35,195 nucleotides of DNA from an uncultured Arthrobacter sp. (GCF_947493765.1 NZ_CANLSZ010000013.1:1-35195), one strand, 5' to 3'. Counted from the stretch's first letter, positions 24,840-32,703 are shown. Made by a program: numbers and translations. The notes: a model not told the origin generated them from the letters alone.

Positions 24840-25133
24840 ATGGGGAATGGAGTGGTCATTTTGTCTAGAGCACTCGATGTGCTTTTCGCTGACCTGCCTG
24901 CGCGACTCAGTGTCGAACAGCTCACTGACGTTCTTGGTCTCTCGGACAAGACAGTGACGTATCGGTGGCTGCGCGAGGGGCGGATACCTGCAATCAGGCT
25001 CGGCGGAACATGGCTCATCTTTCGCGACGACATCAAGGACCACCTCGAGGCGCACTACAACACGCCTGGCCCCAGCTCTGTACCGGAACCAGGTACAGAA
25101 GATGAAAAACCAGAGGATCTTGAGGGGACATGA
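24840..25133 (+). CDS. Excisionase-type helix-turn-helix protein, about 97 aa
   Basis: A MerR/excisionase-like DNA-binding domain fills the protein: LPARLSVEQLTDVLGLSDKT (HTH), YRWLREGRIPAIRLGGTWLI (turn and wing) and DDIKDHLEAHYN. A short acidic, Pro-rich tail follows. The start is not settled: ATG 24840 lacks a Shine-Dalgarno sequence, while TTG 24861 has GGAG eight bases upstream; 24804 would be too far back. The stop overlaps the ParA-like ATPase start as ATGA. Its place in the divergent gap suggests it controls the transfer genes on both sides; that is inference. Confidence 0.78.
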   Translation: MGNGVVILSRALDVLFADLPARLSVEQLTDVLGLSDKTVTYRWLREGRIPAIRLGGTWLIFRDDIKDHLEAHYNTPGPSSVPEPGTEDEKPEDLEGT

Positions 25134-26590
25134 TGACGACGGAAGCGCTGGCCAGACCTGTATGCACGGCAACCATCGGTGATGACGACACAGTGAGCGT
25201 CACGGTCGATGGAGTCGACCAGACATTCGGCTCCATGCCGGAAGCGATCGACTTCTTCGCGGGAACGGCCGGTGATCTTGGCCGCCCCGTCAAAATCACC
25301 GCATACGACTCGTCCTCGGCCACGCAGCCGGAAACCCACCTCATCGTCAACGAAGACGGTTCCGTCGACGCAGACACCAGCGTGCCCGTGAAGAAGCGGC
25401 CCGCACGCCGCACCACGCCCCGACCCGCGAAGGCAGCAGCAAGCCAGCCCGAGCGCCCTGCCACGGCCGACGCGGCCGCCCCCTCCGTGGTCGAGAACCC
25501 CCTAAATGAAGCTCAGCTTCAAGCAGCGGAGACACAGGCATCAGACGAGGCGGCTCAGCCCTCCGTCGAGCAGTCACCCGTTGCTCCCTCAACGACGTCC
25601 AATCCCTCTCCTGAGCCTGTCCCGGTACCACAGGTCGAACAGTCCGGACCCACCACTGTTCAGGTCGAGCCCGGAGACGAGCGGATCAAGCCGCGCCCCG
25701 AGGTGAAGGCCGAAAAAACTGCAGCGCCGGCCCGTAAAGGCTTCCGGGGCTGGTTGAACGCCACCTTCAAGGCGAACCTCGCCGCGTCCCCTGCAGAGCA
25801 GGCGGACCGTGAGCGCCGCGCACGCATCCAGCGACCACTGGAGACCCACTGCACCGTGGCCGTCGTCCAGCTCAAGGGAGGAGCGACAAAGACCACCGTC
25901 GCCTACCACCTGGCCGCGACCTACGGTCGGATCCGCGGAGGCAACATCCTCGCCGGTGAGTTCAACGAGAACCAAGGCACCCTCGGTGAGCGAGCCCTCG
26001 CAGGCTCACACGACCGCACCACACTGGACCTGATCCGGAACCTCGGTACCGTCACCAGACGCACCAGCGACCTCGTGCGCTACATTCGGCCGCAGGGCGA
26101 CGACAGAATCCACGTCCTCGCCTCCCCGCCCGAAGGTGCTGACCGCCGCCGCGTCGACGGCACCTCCGTGAAAGCCGCGCACGACGTGCTGGCCTCGCTG
26201 TACAACTTGATCCTGCTCGACACCGGAAACTCAGCCCAAGCATCGACCTGGCAGGCCGCAGTCGACGTCGCTGACTCGCTCGTGTTCGTCGCCCAAAACA
26301 AGGCCGATGATTTCCGTCTCCTCGAGGCGACCATCGAGGGCGTCAAAGCCCAAGGCCACACTGACAAGTTCACCCGCTCGATCCTGGTCATCACCAACAC
26401 CGCGCAGCCCAACGGCGAACGCCTCGACCAGCTCAAGAAGTACGGGGAAAGCATCGGCCTCGCGGCCGTCGTTGTCGTACCGTTCGACCGGTCCCTGCAG
26501 GAGGGTCAGGACTTCGACTACGAAGCCCTCAACCCCGCCACACGCCGGGCCTACGAGGAAGCGACCGCAGCCCTCACCGACCAGCTCTAG
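25130..26590 (+). CDS. ParA/MinD-like ATPase of the transfer region, 486 aa
   Basis: Residues 1-90 form a small domain (TIGDDDTVSVTVDGVDQTFG). A long disordered Pro/Glu/Ala-rich linker reaches to about 195, and the ATPase domain begins near 235. Its deviant Walker A is LKGGATKTT (about 248-256), with NLILLDTGNSAQ as the Asp-containing switch and SLVFVAQNKADDFRLL after. The build fits the large ParA-like ATPases seen in actinobacterial transfer clusters rather than a plasmid-segregation ParA, which this plasmid has separately at 31731. It may position the transfer machine or the DNA. ATG 25130 overlaps the upstream stop; the next ATG (25133) is better spaced from GAGGGG and may be the true start. 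Confidence 0.85.
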   Translation: MMTTEALARPVCTATIGDDDTVSVTVDGVDQTFGSMPEAIDFFAGTAGDLGRPVKITAYDSSSATQPETHLIVNEDGSVDADTSVPVKKRPARRTTPRPAKAAASQPERPATADAAAPSVVENPLNEAQLQAAETQASDEAAQPSVEQSPVAPSTTSNPSPEPVPVPQVEQSGPTTVQVEPGDERIKPRPEVKAEKTAAPARKGFRGWLNATFKANLAASPAEQADRERRARIQRPLETHCTVAVVQLKGGATKTTVAYHLAATYGRIRGGNILAGEFNENQGTLGERALAGSHDRTTLDLIRNLGTVTRRTSDLVRYIRPQGDDRIHVLASPPEGADRRRVDGTSVKAAHDVLASLYNLILLDTGNSAQASTWQAAVDVADSLVFVAQNKADDFRLLEATIEGVKAQGHTDKFTRSILVITNTAQPNGERLDQLKKYGESIGLAAVVVVPFDRSLQEGQDFDYEALNPATRRAYEEATAALTDQL

Positions 26591-26614
26591 ACGCACCAGT
26601 CAGTTCCACGTCCG

Positions 26615-26638
26615 GTCTCAGATTCAGTCTCAGTTTCA
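26615..26638. repeat. Two tandem 12-bp units, GTCTCAG[A/T]TTCA
   Basis: The units at 26615-26626 and 26627-26638 differ at one base, and a partial third (GGTCT) follows. They lie in the short gap between the ParA-like ATPase and the wall hydrolase genes. A possible regulator site or replication-slippage remnant; nothing more can be said. Confidence 0.45.
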
Positions 26639-26663
26639 GGTCTAGCGCAGGGGTTAGGAAGGC

Positions 26664-27779
26664 ATGGCAGGGGGGAAAGTTATCGGGTGCGGTATCGCCG
26701 CCCTCACCGTCGTGCCTCTCGGCGCGGTCGTGGCCATGACCCTGCTTGTCGCCGGCATCGCCGAGGACGAGGAAGCCGCGCAGCTCGAACGAGCATCCTG
26801 CACCGTGTCCGAGGACACCCGTGCGAAGCCAGGAGCCCTGCAGTCGGTCCCCAACGACTGGGGGCCTCTAGTGGAGGCGGCAGCGAAAGAGGCCGGACTT
26901 CCTGCCAGCGTCGTCGCCGCCCAGCTGAACCAAGAGTCCGGGTGGAATGAGAATGCCACCAGCCCCGTCGGGGCCCAGGGCGTCGCCCAATTCATGCCAG
27001 CGACGTGGGCGGCCTACGGCAACGGTGGTGACCCGTTCTCCGCAAAGGACGCCATCCCCGCCTACGGGCGGTACATGGCCGCGCTGAAGAAGGAAGTGCA
27101 AGTAATCGCAGGCAGTGATGCGAACCTGCTCGTGCAGCTCACCCTCGCCGCGTACAACGCCGGTCCGGGAGCCGTGCAGCAGTACAGGGGAGTTCCCCCG
27201 TACCAAGAGACGCAGAAGTACGTCAGCGTGATCCTGGACTCCGCGCAGAGCGGGTTCTCGATGAACTGCAAGGCACCTACCGGCGGCAAGTCCTGGGACG
27301 GCGACCTCGGAGACGGCGAATGGACTACTCCCCTACCCGGAGGCGTCTTCACCTCCGGCTATGGCAAGCGGAACGTGCCGGGACTACCAGCGTGGGCGCA
27401 GGACCACGTCGGGTTGGATATTTCGAGCCCCGGTGCCGGGTCCAGTAGTGGTGGACCCGTTATCGCACCCACCGACCTTCGGATCACCGGCTTCAACGAT
27501 AAGGACGGGTGCGTGATCACCAAGGAAGACGGCGACGACCCCGACTTCGGGTTCGCGTTCTGCCACCTCAGCTCCTACTCAGTGAAGGAAGGCGACAGGC
27601 TCAAGCGCGGAGATGTCATTGGCACCGAGGGCAACAGGGCCAGCCTTGGCAATGTTCCTACACATCTACATTTCGAGATTTATACACCCGAAGCCCCCGA
27701 CGTCACCTACCCGTACGAAGGCTTCAACATCGACCCCGAACCGATCCTCAAAGAGAAAGGCGCGTGGCCATCATCATGA
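26664..27779 (+). CDS. Lytic transglycosylase plus M23 peptidase, 371 aa
   Basis: A two-domain cell-wall enzyme that opens peptidoglycan for the transfer channel, like VirB1. The N-terminal helix (about 5-32, IAALTVVPLGAVVAMTLLVA) is a signal anchor. The SLT domain (about 65-200) carries catalytic Glu91 in LNQESGWNE, with GVAQFMPATW and AAYNAGPGAV as family marks. The LytM/M23 domain (about 235-360) has the zinc ligands His248 and Asp252 (HVGLD) and His336 (THLHFE; His334 is the catalytic partner). ATG 26664 has AGGAAGG at good spacing. The stop overlaps the lipoprotein start as ATGA. Both active sites are intact. Confidence 0.92.
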   Translation: MAGGKVIGCGIAALTVVPLGAVVAMTLLVAGIAEDEEAAQLERASCTVSEDTRAKPGALQSVPNDWGPLVEAAAKEAGLPASVVAAQLNQESGWNENATSPVGAQGVAQFMPATWAAYGNGGDPFSAKDAIPAYGRYMAALKKEVQVIAGSDANLLVQLTLAAYNAGPGAVQQYRGVPPYQETQKYVSVILDSAQSGFSMNCKAPTGGKSWDGDLGDGEWTTPLPGGVFTSGYGKRNVPGLPAWAQDHVGLDISSPGAGSSSGGPVIAPTDLRITGFNDKDGCVITKEDGDDPDFGFAFCHLSSYSVKEGDRLKRGDVIGTEGNRASLGNVPTHLHFEIYTPEAPDVTYPYEGFNIDPEPILKEKGAWPSS

Positions 27780-28426
27780 CCTCGACACCCACGCACCACC
27801 GACCCGTACGCAGGCACCTCTCCCGCCACGCAGCGGCCGCGCTGTGCCTAGCCCTGCCTCTGACGCTCTCAGCAGTCGCCTGCAGCAACAACGAGGGCCA
27901 AGCCGGTTCGACGCCCGAGCCGACGTCCACGACCCTCTACGAGGGCTCCTACACAACGGCGGCCGCCGAGGACATGATCGGCAACGGCACCTTCACCACG
28001 CCGGCCGATGCCGACCGGACCGACGTCGAGTCCACAGCCGAGGTCGCCGCCCTCATGCTGCACTCATGGGACACCACCATCGACACCACTCAGACCGCAG
28101 CAGCCATCCGGGCGATCCCGCTGATGAGCAACGAATGGGCGACCAACCAGGTCGAGCCTGAACGCAACGGCGCACAAAGCGAATGGCTGGAACCCGCCGA
28201 ACATCAGGCTTACAGCGCACCCTCGATCGTCCCCGCCCCCGGCGACGTTTCCCAGGACGTCGCTGCAGACAAGGCCATCCGTGCCTACGACGTCAGCTGG
28301 CGCTGGATCAGTCGAGACGGAACCGACCTCCCTACCACCGGACGGCAGATCGTCACGATCTACCTCGAGAAGCACGACGGCCAGTGGAATGTCGTCGGCC
28401 ACCAGTTCCAGGACATGCACTCATGA
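27776..28426 (+). CDS. Probable lipoprotein, 216 aa
   Basis: A basic N-terminus (HHRPVRRHLSRH), hydrophobic stretch (AAAALCLALPLTLSAVA) and Cys in SAVACSNN form a lipobox, so the mature protein is tethered outside the membrane. The outer domain (YTTAAAEDMIGNGTF, LMLHSWDTTIDTTQTAAAI, IYLEKHDGQWNVVGHQF) looks NTF2-like at its end. Start ATG 27776 overlaps the wall-hydrolase stop; GTG 27764 is an alternative with AAAGG upstream. Similar lipoproteins close many actinobacterial transfer clusters; a VirB7-like or channel-outer role is inference. Confidence 0.75.
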   Translation: MTSTPTHHRPVRRHLSRHAAAALCLALPLTLSAVACSNNEGQAGSTPEPTSTTLYEGSYTTAAAEDMIGNGTFTTPADADRTDVESTAEVAALMLHSWDTTIDTTQTAAAIRAIPLMSNEWATNQVEPERNGAQSEWLEPAEHQAYSAPSIVPAPGDVSQDVAADKAIRAYDVSWRWISRDGTDLPTTGRQIVTIYLEKHDGQWNVVGHQFQDMHS

Positions 28427-28530
28427 GTGGTGGGCGGCAAGAAAAAAACGGCGACACGCCGCACCAATCCCACTTAACGAAATCAGATTCAGGTTTGATC
28501 TGTCTTACAGGTTCAACTGGAAGAGGGATC

Positions 28531-28734
28531 ATGGCACAGCGCAGCAAAGGTGAACGCCACGTCATTACGGCGCGACTGCCGATGAGCGATGCCAGGAAGC
28601 TTGCTGCCATCGTTGCAGCTACTGATGAAAGCCGGAGCGACCTGGTCGCTCGACTTGTTCATAGCTACCTCGAAACCATTGACCTCGACGAGCTTACGAG
28701 CCAGGAGGCACCACCTCTCTCCCACGCTTCATAA
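28531..28734 (+). CDS. Ribbon-helix-helix (CopG-like) protein, 67 aa
   Basis: ATG 28531 is preceded by GAAGAGGG. A short beta strand (RHVITARLPMSDARKLAAIV) and two helices (ESRSDLVARLVHSYLETIDL) make an RHH DNA-binding fold, with a short tail. A longer reading frame from 28183 would overlap the lipoprotein and has no such signal. It is the last gene before the Rep gene and has a hairpin directly after its stop. It may repress its own operon or control copy number; both are inference. Confidence 0.75.
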   Translation: MAQRSKGERHVITARLPMSDARKLAAIVAATDESRSDLVARLVHSYLETIDLDELTSQEAPPLSHAS

Positions 28735-28736
28735 AA

Positions 28737-28762
28737 AAGAGGCCCGCCGAAGCGAGCCTCTT
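28737..28762. terminator. Hairpin AAGAGGC / GCCTCTT with A-run
   Basis: A 7-bp outer stem plus an inner CGC-CGAA-GCG stem lies directly past the RHH gene. The A-run 5' of it becomes a U-run in minus-strand transcripts, so it is a classic intrinsic terminator for that strand, and a weaker one for plus. Confidence 0.75.
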
Positions 28763-28824
28763 CATATCAAGTTGTCCAAGCTCCACACCGCCAGATCCGC
28801 CAAGATTCCCGGTGAAGAGCTCCG

Positions 28825-30789
28825 TTGGTTGCGTCCTTCTCAGGTCGCTTCCTTTCTCGAAAGTGTACCCGAGTGCTCGACGCTCCTCTAGCTCTTTCTG
28901 TCACGCCACGCCGTGACGATCCCCACCACACAGCGTGGGTGCTTGCTCCGTTAATCGCGGGCCAACCCTTTTATCGGTGCGGTCGGTGGGTGCAGGGCCG
29001 TTTTCAGTACCCGCGGCCAGCTACTCCCCTGCCTATTACGAGGACGACCCCGACGAGGCCGGCGGCTGTCATGCTGCACGACGCTGACGGCACAGTCCGC
29101 ACACTGTGCCTGGACCTCGACACGTCCAAAGCCCGGAAGATCGTCGTCGATGACGACGCCAGGCGCCTCGGAGACCTCCTACGCGCAGCTGGTATCGCCT
29201 ATGTCGAGGACGAATCCCCCAGTGGCGGCCGGCACCTGTACGTGCCTTTGCAGGAACCCCTGATCGCGTCCGAGGCCCGCCAGCTCGTGGAAGCTCTCGG
29301 GCAGCGTGCTGCCAGTCTTGATCCGAGCCCGCACCAGAACGTCGTCCACGGGTGCATCCGCGTCCCTGGATCCGCCCATAAGGCCGGCGGCCATCAGAGC
29401 CTCATCACACCGCTGACCGAGGCGTATGGCATCCTCACCCGCCGCAACCCCGCAACCGCTGTAGCCGCGCTCAGGAAAGCGCTGGCTCCGGAGCTGTACC
29501 GGGCGGAGCAGGACCGCCGCCGCGCCCAAGCTCGTGCAGCGGCCGCGACCAGCGCAGCCCGACCAGGTGCAGGACACGAGAGAGCCCCTATGGGGCGGGA
29601 GGATTCGCCGCTGCGCGTGGTGGCCCGTACCGGGGTCTACGACACCACCCGATACACCAGCGACTCAGAGGCCCGCATGGCGGTCCTGAACCACCTCGCG
29701 GCCTGCCAGTGGAGCGTTGATCAGGTCCGCACCAGCATCACCGGATGCGCCGGAACCCAGGCCGCACACACGGGCCTGGCCGCCCTGTACGGGGCCAAAG
29801 CAGATCGGCTCCTGCCGATCGAGTGGGCCAAGGCCCAAGCCTTCACCGGCACCGGCACCGGCAACACCAGCGCCGCCGTGAAAAGCCCCTCCCAGCGTGC
29901 AGGGGTAAGGAAAGCGCATAACTACAACACAAGCCCTACTTCCCTCACGGGGGGCAGCCCTAAAGCCGATCCCGCCTCAAGTCAGCAGTCGATCCATCAG
30001 CTCGTGAACGATCTGGAAAACATCCTCTACGCAGTCCTCGATCACAGACTCCAAACCCTCGGGCGGGTGAGCATCAGTCTGCGGTTCCTCATCCGAGCCG
30101 TCTTTGCTTACATGCGCACTAACCAGACCACGCTCTTGGACGTCGGGTGCCGGTCCTTCGCCGTCGCCCTGGGCAAAGACCACGTCACCATCGCCCGTCT
30201 CCTGCCGATGTTGGAGGCCGCCTCAGCTGGGATCCTCACCCGGGTCGATCGCGGGCGCGGTCGCACCGCCGACACCTACGCCATCCAGCTCCCGGCCGAG
30301 TTCGAGTCTCTGGCCCGCGAACTGACCTGGCGGAAAGGCAAGATCCACGCCATTCGGCCCGTCTTCCGGGTCCTGGGAGATGTCGCAGCGCTCACCTATG
30401 AGGCCATTGAGCGTGGCCGCCGCTCCCCCACTACCGCGGACCTTGTTCGGTCCACCGGGATCAGCCGCCGTGCCCTGACCGACCACCTGGCGCGCATGGA
30501 AGCCCTGGGCATGATCCGCCGGCACAGGGACCGATGGCAGATCGTGGCCACCACCAACCTCGCCCACCTCGCAGACCGCCTTGGGGCCACCGCAGACCGA
30601 CAAGCCCAAATCAACCGGTACCGCCGGCAACGAGCCGCCTGGCACGCCTGGCTCGACCGACACCTGACACCCCAGCTCGATGAGCACGAACTCTACGACC
30701 CAGAGGTGGACGAATACTGGCTCCCACCCCTCGAACACGAGCACGAGCTCCAACACTCCCTCTGGCATCCAGCCCGCACCGCAGCCTGA
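28825..30789 (+). CDS. rep: Plasmid replication protein with AEP primase-like domain, about 654 aa
   Basis: The N-terminal domain carries archaeo-eukaryotic primase marks: LCLDLDTSK with metal-binding Asp97 and Asp99, and SPSGGRHLYVPL with His137, followed by IRVPGSAHKAGGHQSL. The middle (LRVVARTGVYDTTRYTSDSE) is helical. The C-terminal part (LSISLRFLIRAVF-like helices, TTADLVRSTGISRRALTDHL) is a winged-helix DNA-binding unit. Rep proteins of this build initiate and prime replication on many actinobacterial plasmids. The start is not certain: TTG 28825 with GGTGAAGAG upstream is used, but GTG 28873 is possible. The nearby RHH gene and hairpin may regulate it. The origin itself was not located; candidates are flanking non-coding stretches. 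Confidence 0.85.
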   Translation: MVASFSGRFLSRKCTRVLDAPLALSVTPRRDDPHHTAWVLAPLIAGQPFYRCGRWVQGRFQYPRPATPLPITRTTPTRPAAVMLHDADGTVRTLCLDLDTSKARKIVVDDDARRLGDLLRAAGIAYVEDESPSGGRHLYVPLQEPLIASEARQLVEALGQRAASLDPSPHQNVVHGCIRVPGSAHKAGGHQSLITPLTEAYGILTRRNPATAVAALRKALAPELYRAEQDRRRAQARAAAATSAARPGAGHERAPMGREDSPLRVVARTGVYDTTRYTSDSEARMAVLNHLAACQWSVDQVRTSITGCAGTQAAHTGLAALYGAKADRLLPIEWAKAQAFTGTGTGNTSAAVKSPSQRAGVRKAHNYNTSPTSLTGGSPKADPASSQQSIHQLVNDLENILYAVLDHRLQTLGRVSISLRFLIRAVFAYMRTNQTTLLDVGCRSFAVALGKDHVTIARLLPMLEAASAGILTRVDRGRGRTADTYAIQLPAEFESLARELTWRKGKIHAIRPVFRVLGDVAALTYEAIERGRRSPTTADLVRSTGISRRALTDHLARMEALGMIRRHRDRWQIVATTNLAHLADRLGATADRQAQINRYRRQRAAWHAWLDRHLTPQLDEHELYDPEVDEYWLPPLEHEHELQHSLWHPARTAA

Positions 30790-31110
30790 CCCAGCACGAG
30801 CACAGACCCTCGTGCCCGGCACACCGTGCTGTGATCAACTGATTCTCGCTACGCCGGTCATCAGCTCAATCCCCCCGCTGCGACCGGCGTAACCCCACAC
30901 CCCGCCTTTCGTCTATCCAAGCTCGGTCGGTTCGGCTGGACACGCCTCCTGCCCACCTGATGCACGGCACAAGCCCCCGGCGCTTCGCTGCTTGTCCCGC
31001 ACACACCTGGACAGCAGGAGCCCAAAGGACCGCCTGCACACAACCATCGGCACTCACCTATCGCCCGGTATCTCGCCTCGAGCGCCACGACGGCCGTGCA
31101 CAGGCTCTTT
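30790..31110. other. Non-coding stretch after the Rep gene
   Basis: Apart from the 10-bp inverted repeat at 30850-30891, this stretch shows no gene with believable codon use on either strand. It might hold origin elements, but no iterons are visible. Confidence 0.5.
30850..30891. repeat. 10-bp inverted repeat after the Rep gene
   Basis: TACGCCGGTC (30850-30859) and its perfect complement (30882-30891) flank a C-rich loop of 22 bases, about 60 bases past the Rep stop. It is a likely transcription terminator or a structured part of the origin. Confidence 0.5.
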
Positions 31111-31422
31111 TCAGGTGTTGGACCGGTTCTCAACCAGGAGCTGCCGGCGTGTGCACTGTGCGGGGCGCACCCACGCCTCACGAGCCCGCGAGAACTCCAC
31201 CCACTGCGCGTACACAGCATCCCGGGTCCATGCCATCGCAAAACCCTTCGCTATCTGCCTCCCGCCGTCTGGATACTCCAGCTCCACCCACAAAGCCGGC
31301 GCTTTCCCCGGCTCCGTCACCGGGCCCTCCGGCGCCACCAGCTGCAGCGGCGGCACATACCGGTCCGCGCTCGGAGGAATCCCATGCCAACCAGGACGAG
31401 GAGAAGAACCCATGCCCCGCAC
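31111..31422 (-). CDS. Small hypothetical protein, 103 aa
   Basis: The minus-strand frame has strongly G/C-ending codons and protein-like sequence: LQLVAPEGPVTEPG, LWVELEYPDGGRQIAKGFAM, AWTRDAVYAQWVEF and REAWVRPAQCTRRQL. The pattern of short beta strands with WVEL-PDG-AWT-V-QW-AWV resembles small SH3-like proteins of actinobacterial plasmids that I cannot name. The start is GTG 31422 or ATG 31413; no clear ribosome site. It is the only gene between Rep and ParA and is on the opposite strand. Overlapping plus-strand frames look like shadows. Function unknown. Confidence 0.58.
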   Translation of the reverse strand: MRGMGSSPRPGWHGIPPSADRYVPPLQLVAPEGPVTEPGKAPALWVELEYPDGGRQIAKGFAMAWTRDAVYAQWVEFSRAREAWVRPAQCTRRQLLVENRSNT

Positions 31423-31483
31423 CGTAACCGGCTTCCCCGACAGTCAGGACTTACGAGTCGTGATCCCTGTGAATCACGACTAG
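31412..31483 (+). CDS. Possible 23-aa leader peptide
   Basis: ATG 31412 follows GAGGAG at ideal spacing and reads MPRTVTGFPDSQDLRVVIPV plus NHD before TAG at 31481-31483. The last codons form part of the inverted repeat at 31456-31481. A peptide ending in a hairpin suggests a leader with attenuation, or may be chance. It overlaps the start of the minus-strand 103-aa frame. Confidence 0.3.
   Translation: MPRTVTGFPDSQDLRVVIPVNHD
31456..31481. repeat. 9-bp inverted repeat AGTCGTGAT / ATCACGACT
   Basis: Perfect arms at 31456-31464 and 31473-31481 around an eight-base loop, about 250 bases upstream of parA. It may be a terminator, an operator or part of the partition site. Confidence 0.5.
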
Positions 31484-31730
31484 GGAACAGCCCTCGGGTA
31501 CTAAGAGGCATTAATTCTTCCCGTTTTCCTAGGCCACTCCCCTGGTACTCCCATGGTCCAGCTCAGCGCTTCCGACCACACCCCTACTACCCATCGGCAC
31601 AACCTCACGGCGTATCTCAAGCGGAGGTGCTCAGTACCAAGCCAGAAGCGGGGGCACTTGTACTACACCAAAACCACACTAGAACCACATCAGTACTGAA
31701 CCAGTACCGATGTAGTACTAGACTCGTACC
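31484..31730. promoter_or_regulatory. Region upstream of parA with degenerate GTAC sites
   Basis: No gene is visible. From about 31662 to 31730, copies of GTACTACAC, CAGTACTG, AGTACC and GTAGTAC recur, related to the palindrome array after parB. A possible promoter is CTGAAC (31696-31701), 17 bases, TAGACT (31719-31724), ending six bases before the parA ATG, which fits a leaderless message since no Shine-Dalgarno is seen. The repeats would let the ParB-type protein repress parA. Confidence 0.55.
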
Positions 31731-32369
31731 ATGATTCTTCTAGTTGCTCATACCAAGGGTGGTGTCGGAAAGTCCACGCTGACAATCAACCTTGCCGTCG
31801 AACTACAGCGCCGAGGTGCTGACGTGATTCTCGTGGAAGCCGATCCTACTGTGCACACCGTGAGCAACTGGGCGCGTGATCGCGAAGAAAATGGGCACCC
31901 ACCGATCCAGGCCGTACAGAAAACCGGCAACCTCCGTTCCTCGCTCCTCGACCTCGCGGCACGGTACGACTACGTCATCGTGGACGTCCCAGGCAAGGAC
32001 AGCAAGGAAATGCGTACCGCCATGACCGCAGCGAACGTACTCCTGATGCCCGTAGTCCCGTATCAGGCAGAGCTAGACACGACAGAAAGCGTCGTCGCCA
32101 CCCTCACCGAGGCTAAAGACTTCAACCCCGAGGTCAAAGCACTTGCTGTTCTCAACATGGCACCCACAAACACTGGGGCCAACGATGTGAGAGACGCACG
32201 GGAGTACCTGTCCGACTACCCGGAAGTAGCGGTAGCACGCACCGTCGTTCACCAGCGCAAAGCGTTCCGAAATGCTCTGTCACAGGGCCTCGGTGTGGTC
32301 GAAATGCGCGACCCCAAGGCCAAGGCAGAGATCCAACTACTCATCCAGGAGATCGCAACGTGGCACTGA
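31731..32369 (+). CDS. parA: Plasmid partition ATPase ParA, 212 aa
   Basis: A small, type Ib-like ParA without an N-terminal DNA-binding domain. The deviant Walker A is HTKGGVGKSTLTINLAVEL (Lys9, Lys15), the signature Asp lies in VEADPTVHTVSNW, and the Walker B-like strand is YVIVDVPGKDSKE. It forms ATP-dependent gradients on the nucleoid to separate plasmid copies. ATG 31731 is right before the motif and is a typical start; transcription may be leaderless. The RHH partner overlaps the 3' end by ten bases. The partner's likely DNA site follows at 32704-32784. Confidence 0.93.
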   Translation: MILLVAHTKGGVGKSTLTINLAVELQRRGADVILVEADPTVHTVSNWARDREENGHPPIQAVQKTGNLRSSLLDLAARYDYVIVDVPGKDSKEMRTAMTAANVLLMPVVPYQAELDTTESVVATLTEAKDFNPEVKALAVLNMAPTNTGANDVRDAREYLSDYPEVAVARTVVHQRKAFRNALSQGLGVVEMRDPKAKAEIQLLIQEIATWH

Positions 32370-32662
32370 ACCGACGAGCGCGGCAATCGCCAGCAGCCGA
32401 TGAACGAGAAATTGAAGCATTTGCCGAACGGGCAGAGCTTCCCAAAACGGAGCGGCAAGCCTCCATGCCGGATACCCCGGTGACTGATTGGAGGAGCCGT
32501 AACAAGGAGCCGAAGACGACAGGCCTCAACTTCCGGCTTAGCAAGAGCCAATCAGCACTGCTGCAGCGAGCAGCCGCCGAAGAGGACATCAGTCAGCAAA
32601 AAGTTCTGGAGCGCATCATCTGGCCCCTGCTTGAGGATAAGTACGGCACTGGTGCGCAGTAG
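32360..32662 (+). CDS. RHH ParB-type centromere-binding protein, 100 aa
   Basis: Start GTG 32360 lies inside the end of parA, so the two are co-translated. The N-terminal half is charged and probably disordered (ADEREIEAFAERAELPKTER), as in small ParB/ParG/Omega-type partners that stimulate ParA. The C-terminal half (TTGLNFRLSKSQSALLQRAA, ISQQKVLERIIWPLLEDKY) fits a ribbon-helix-helix fold that would bind the nearby GTAC-rich palindromes. There is no classical ParB HTH or CTPase motif. The assignment is by context and fold outline. Confidence 0.8.
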   Translation: MALNRRARQSPAADEREIEAFAERAELPKTERQASMPDTPVTDWRSRNKEPKTTGLNFRLSKSQSALLQRAAAEEDISQQKVLERIIWPLLEDKYGTGAQ

Positions 32663-32703
32663 TTGAAGGTGTGTCGCCGATAAATCAAGCTAATACCAGT
32701 ACT

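Noticed and set aside
31096..31734. 212-aa plus-strand frame before parA
   Set aside because: It is rich in His, Pro and Arg with no fold-like pattern and runs across the parA promoter and the inverted repeat; it looks like chance.
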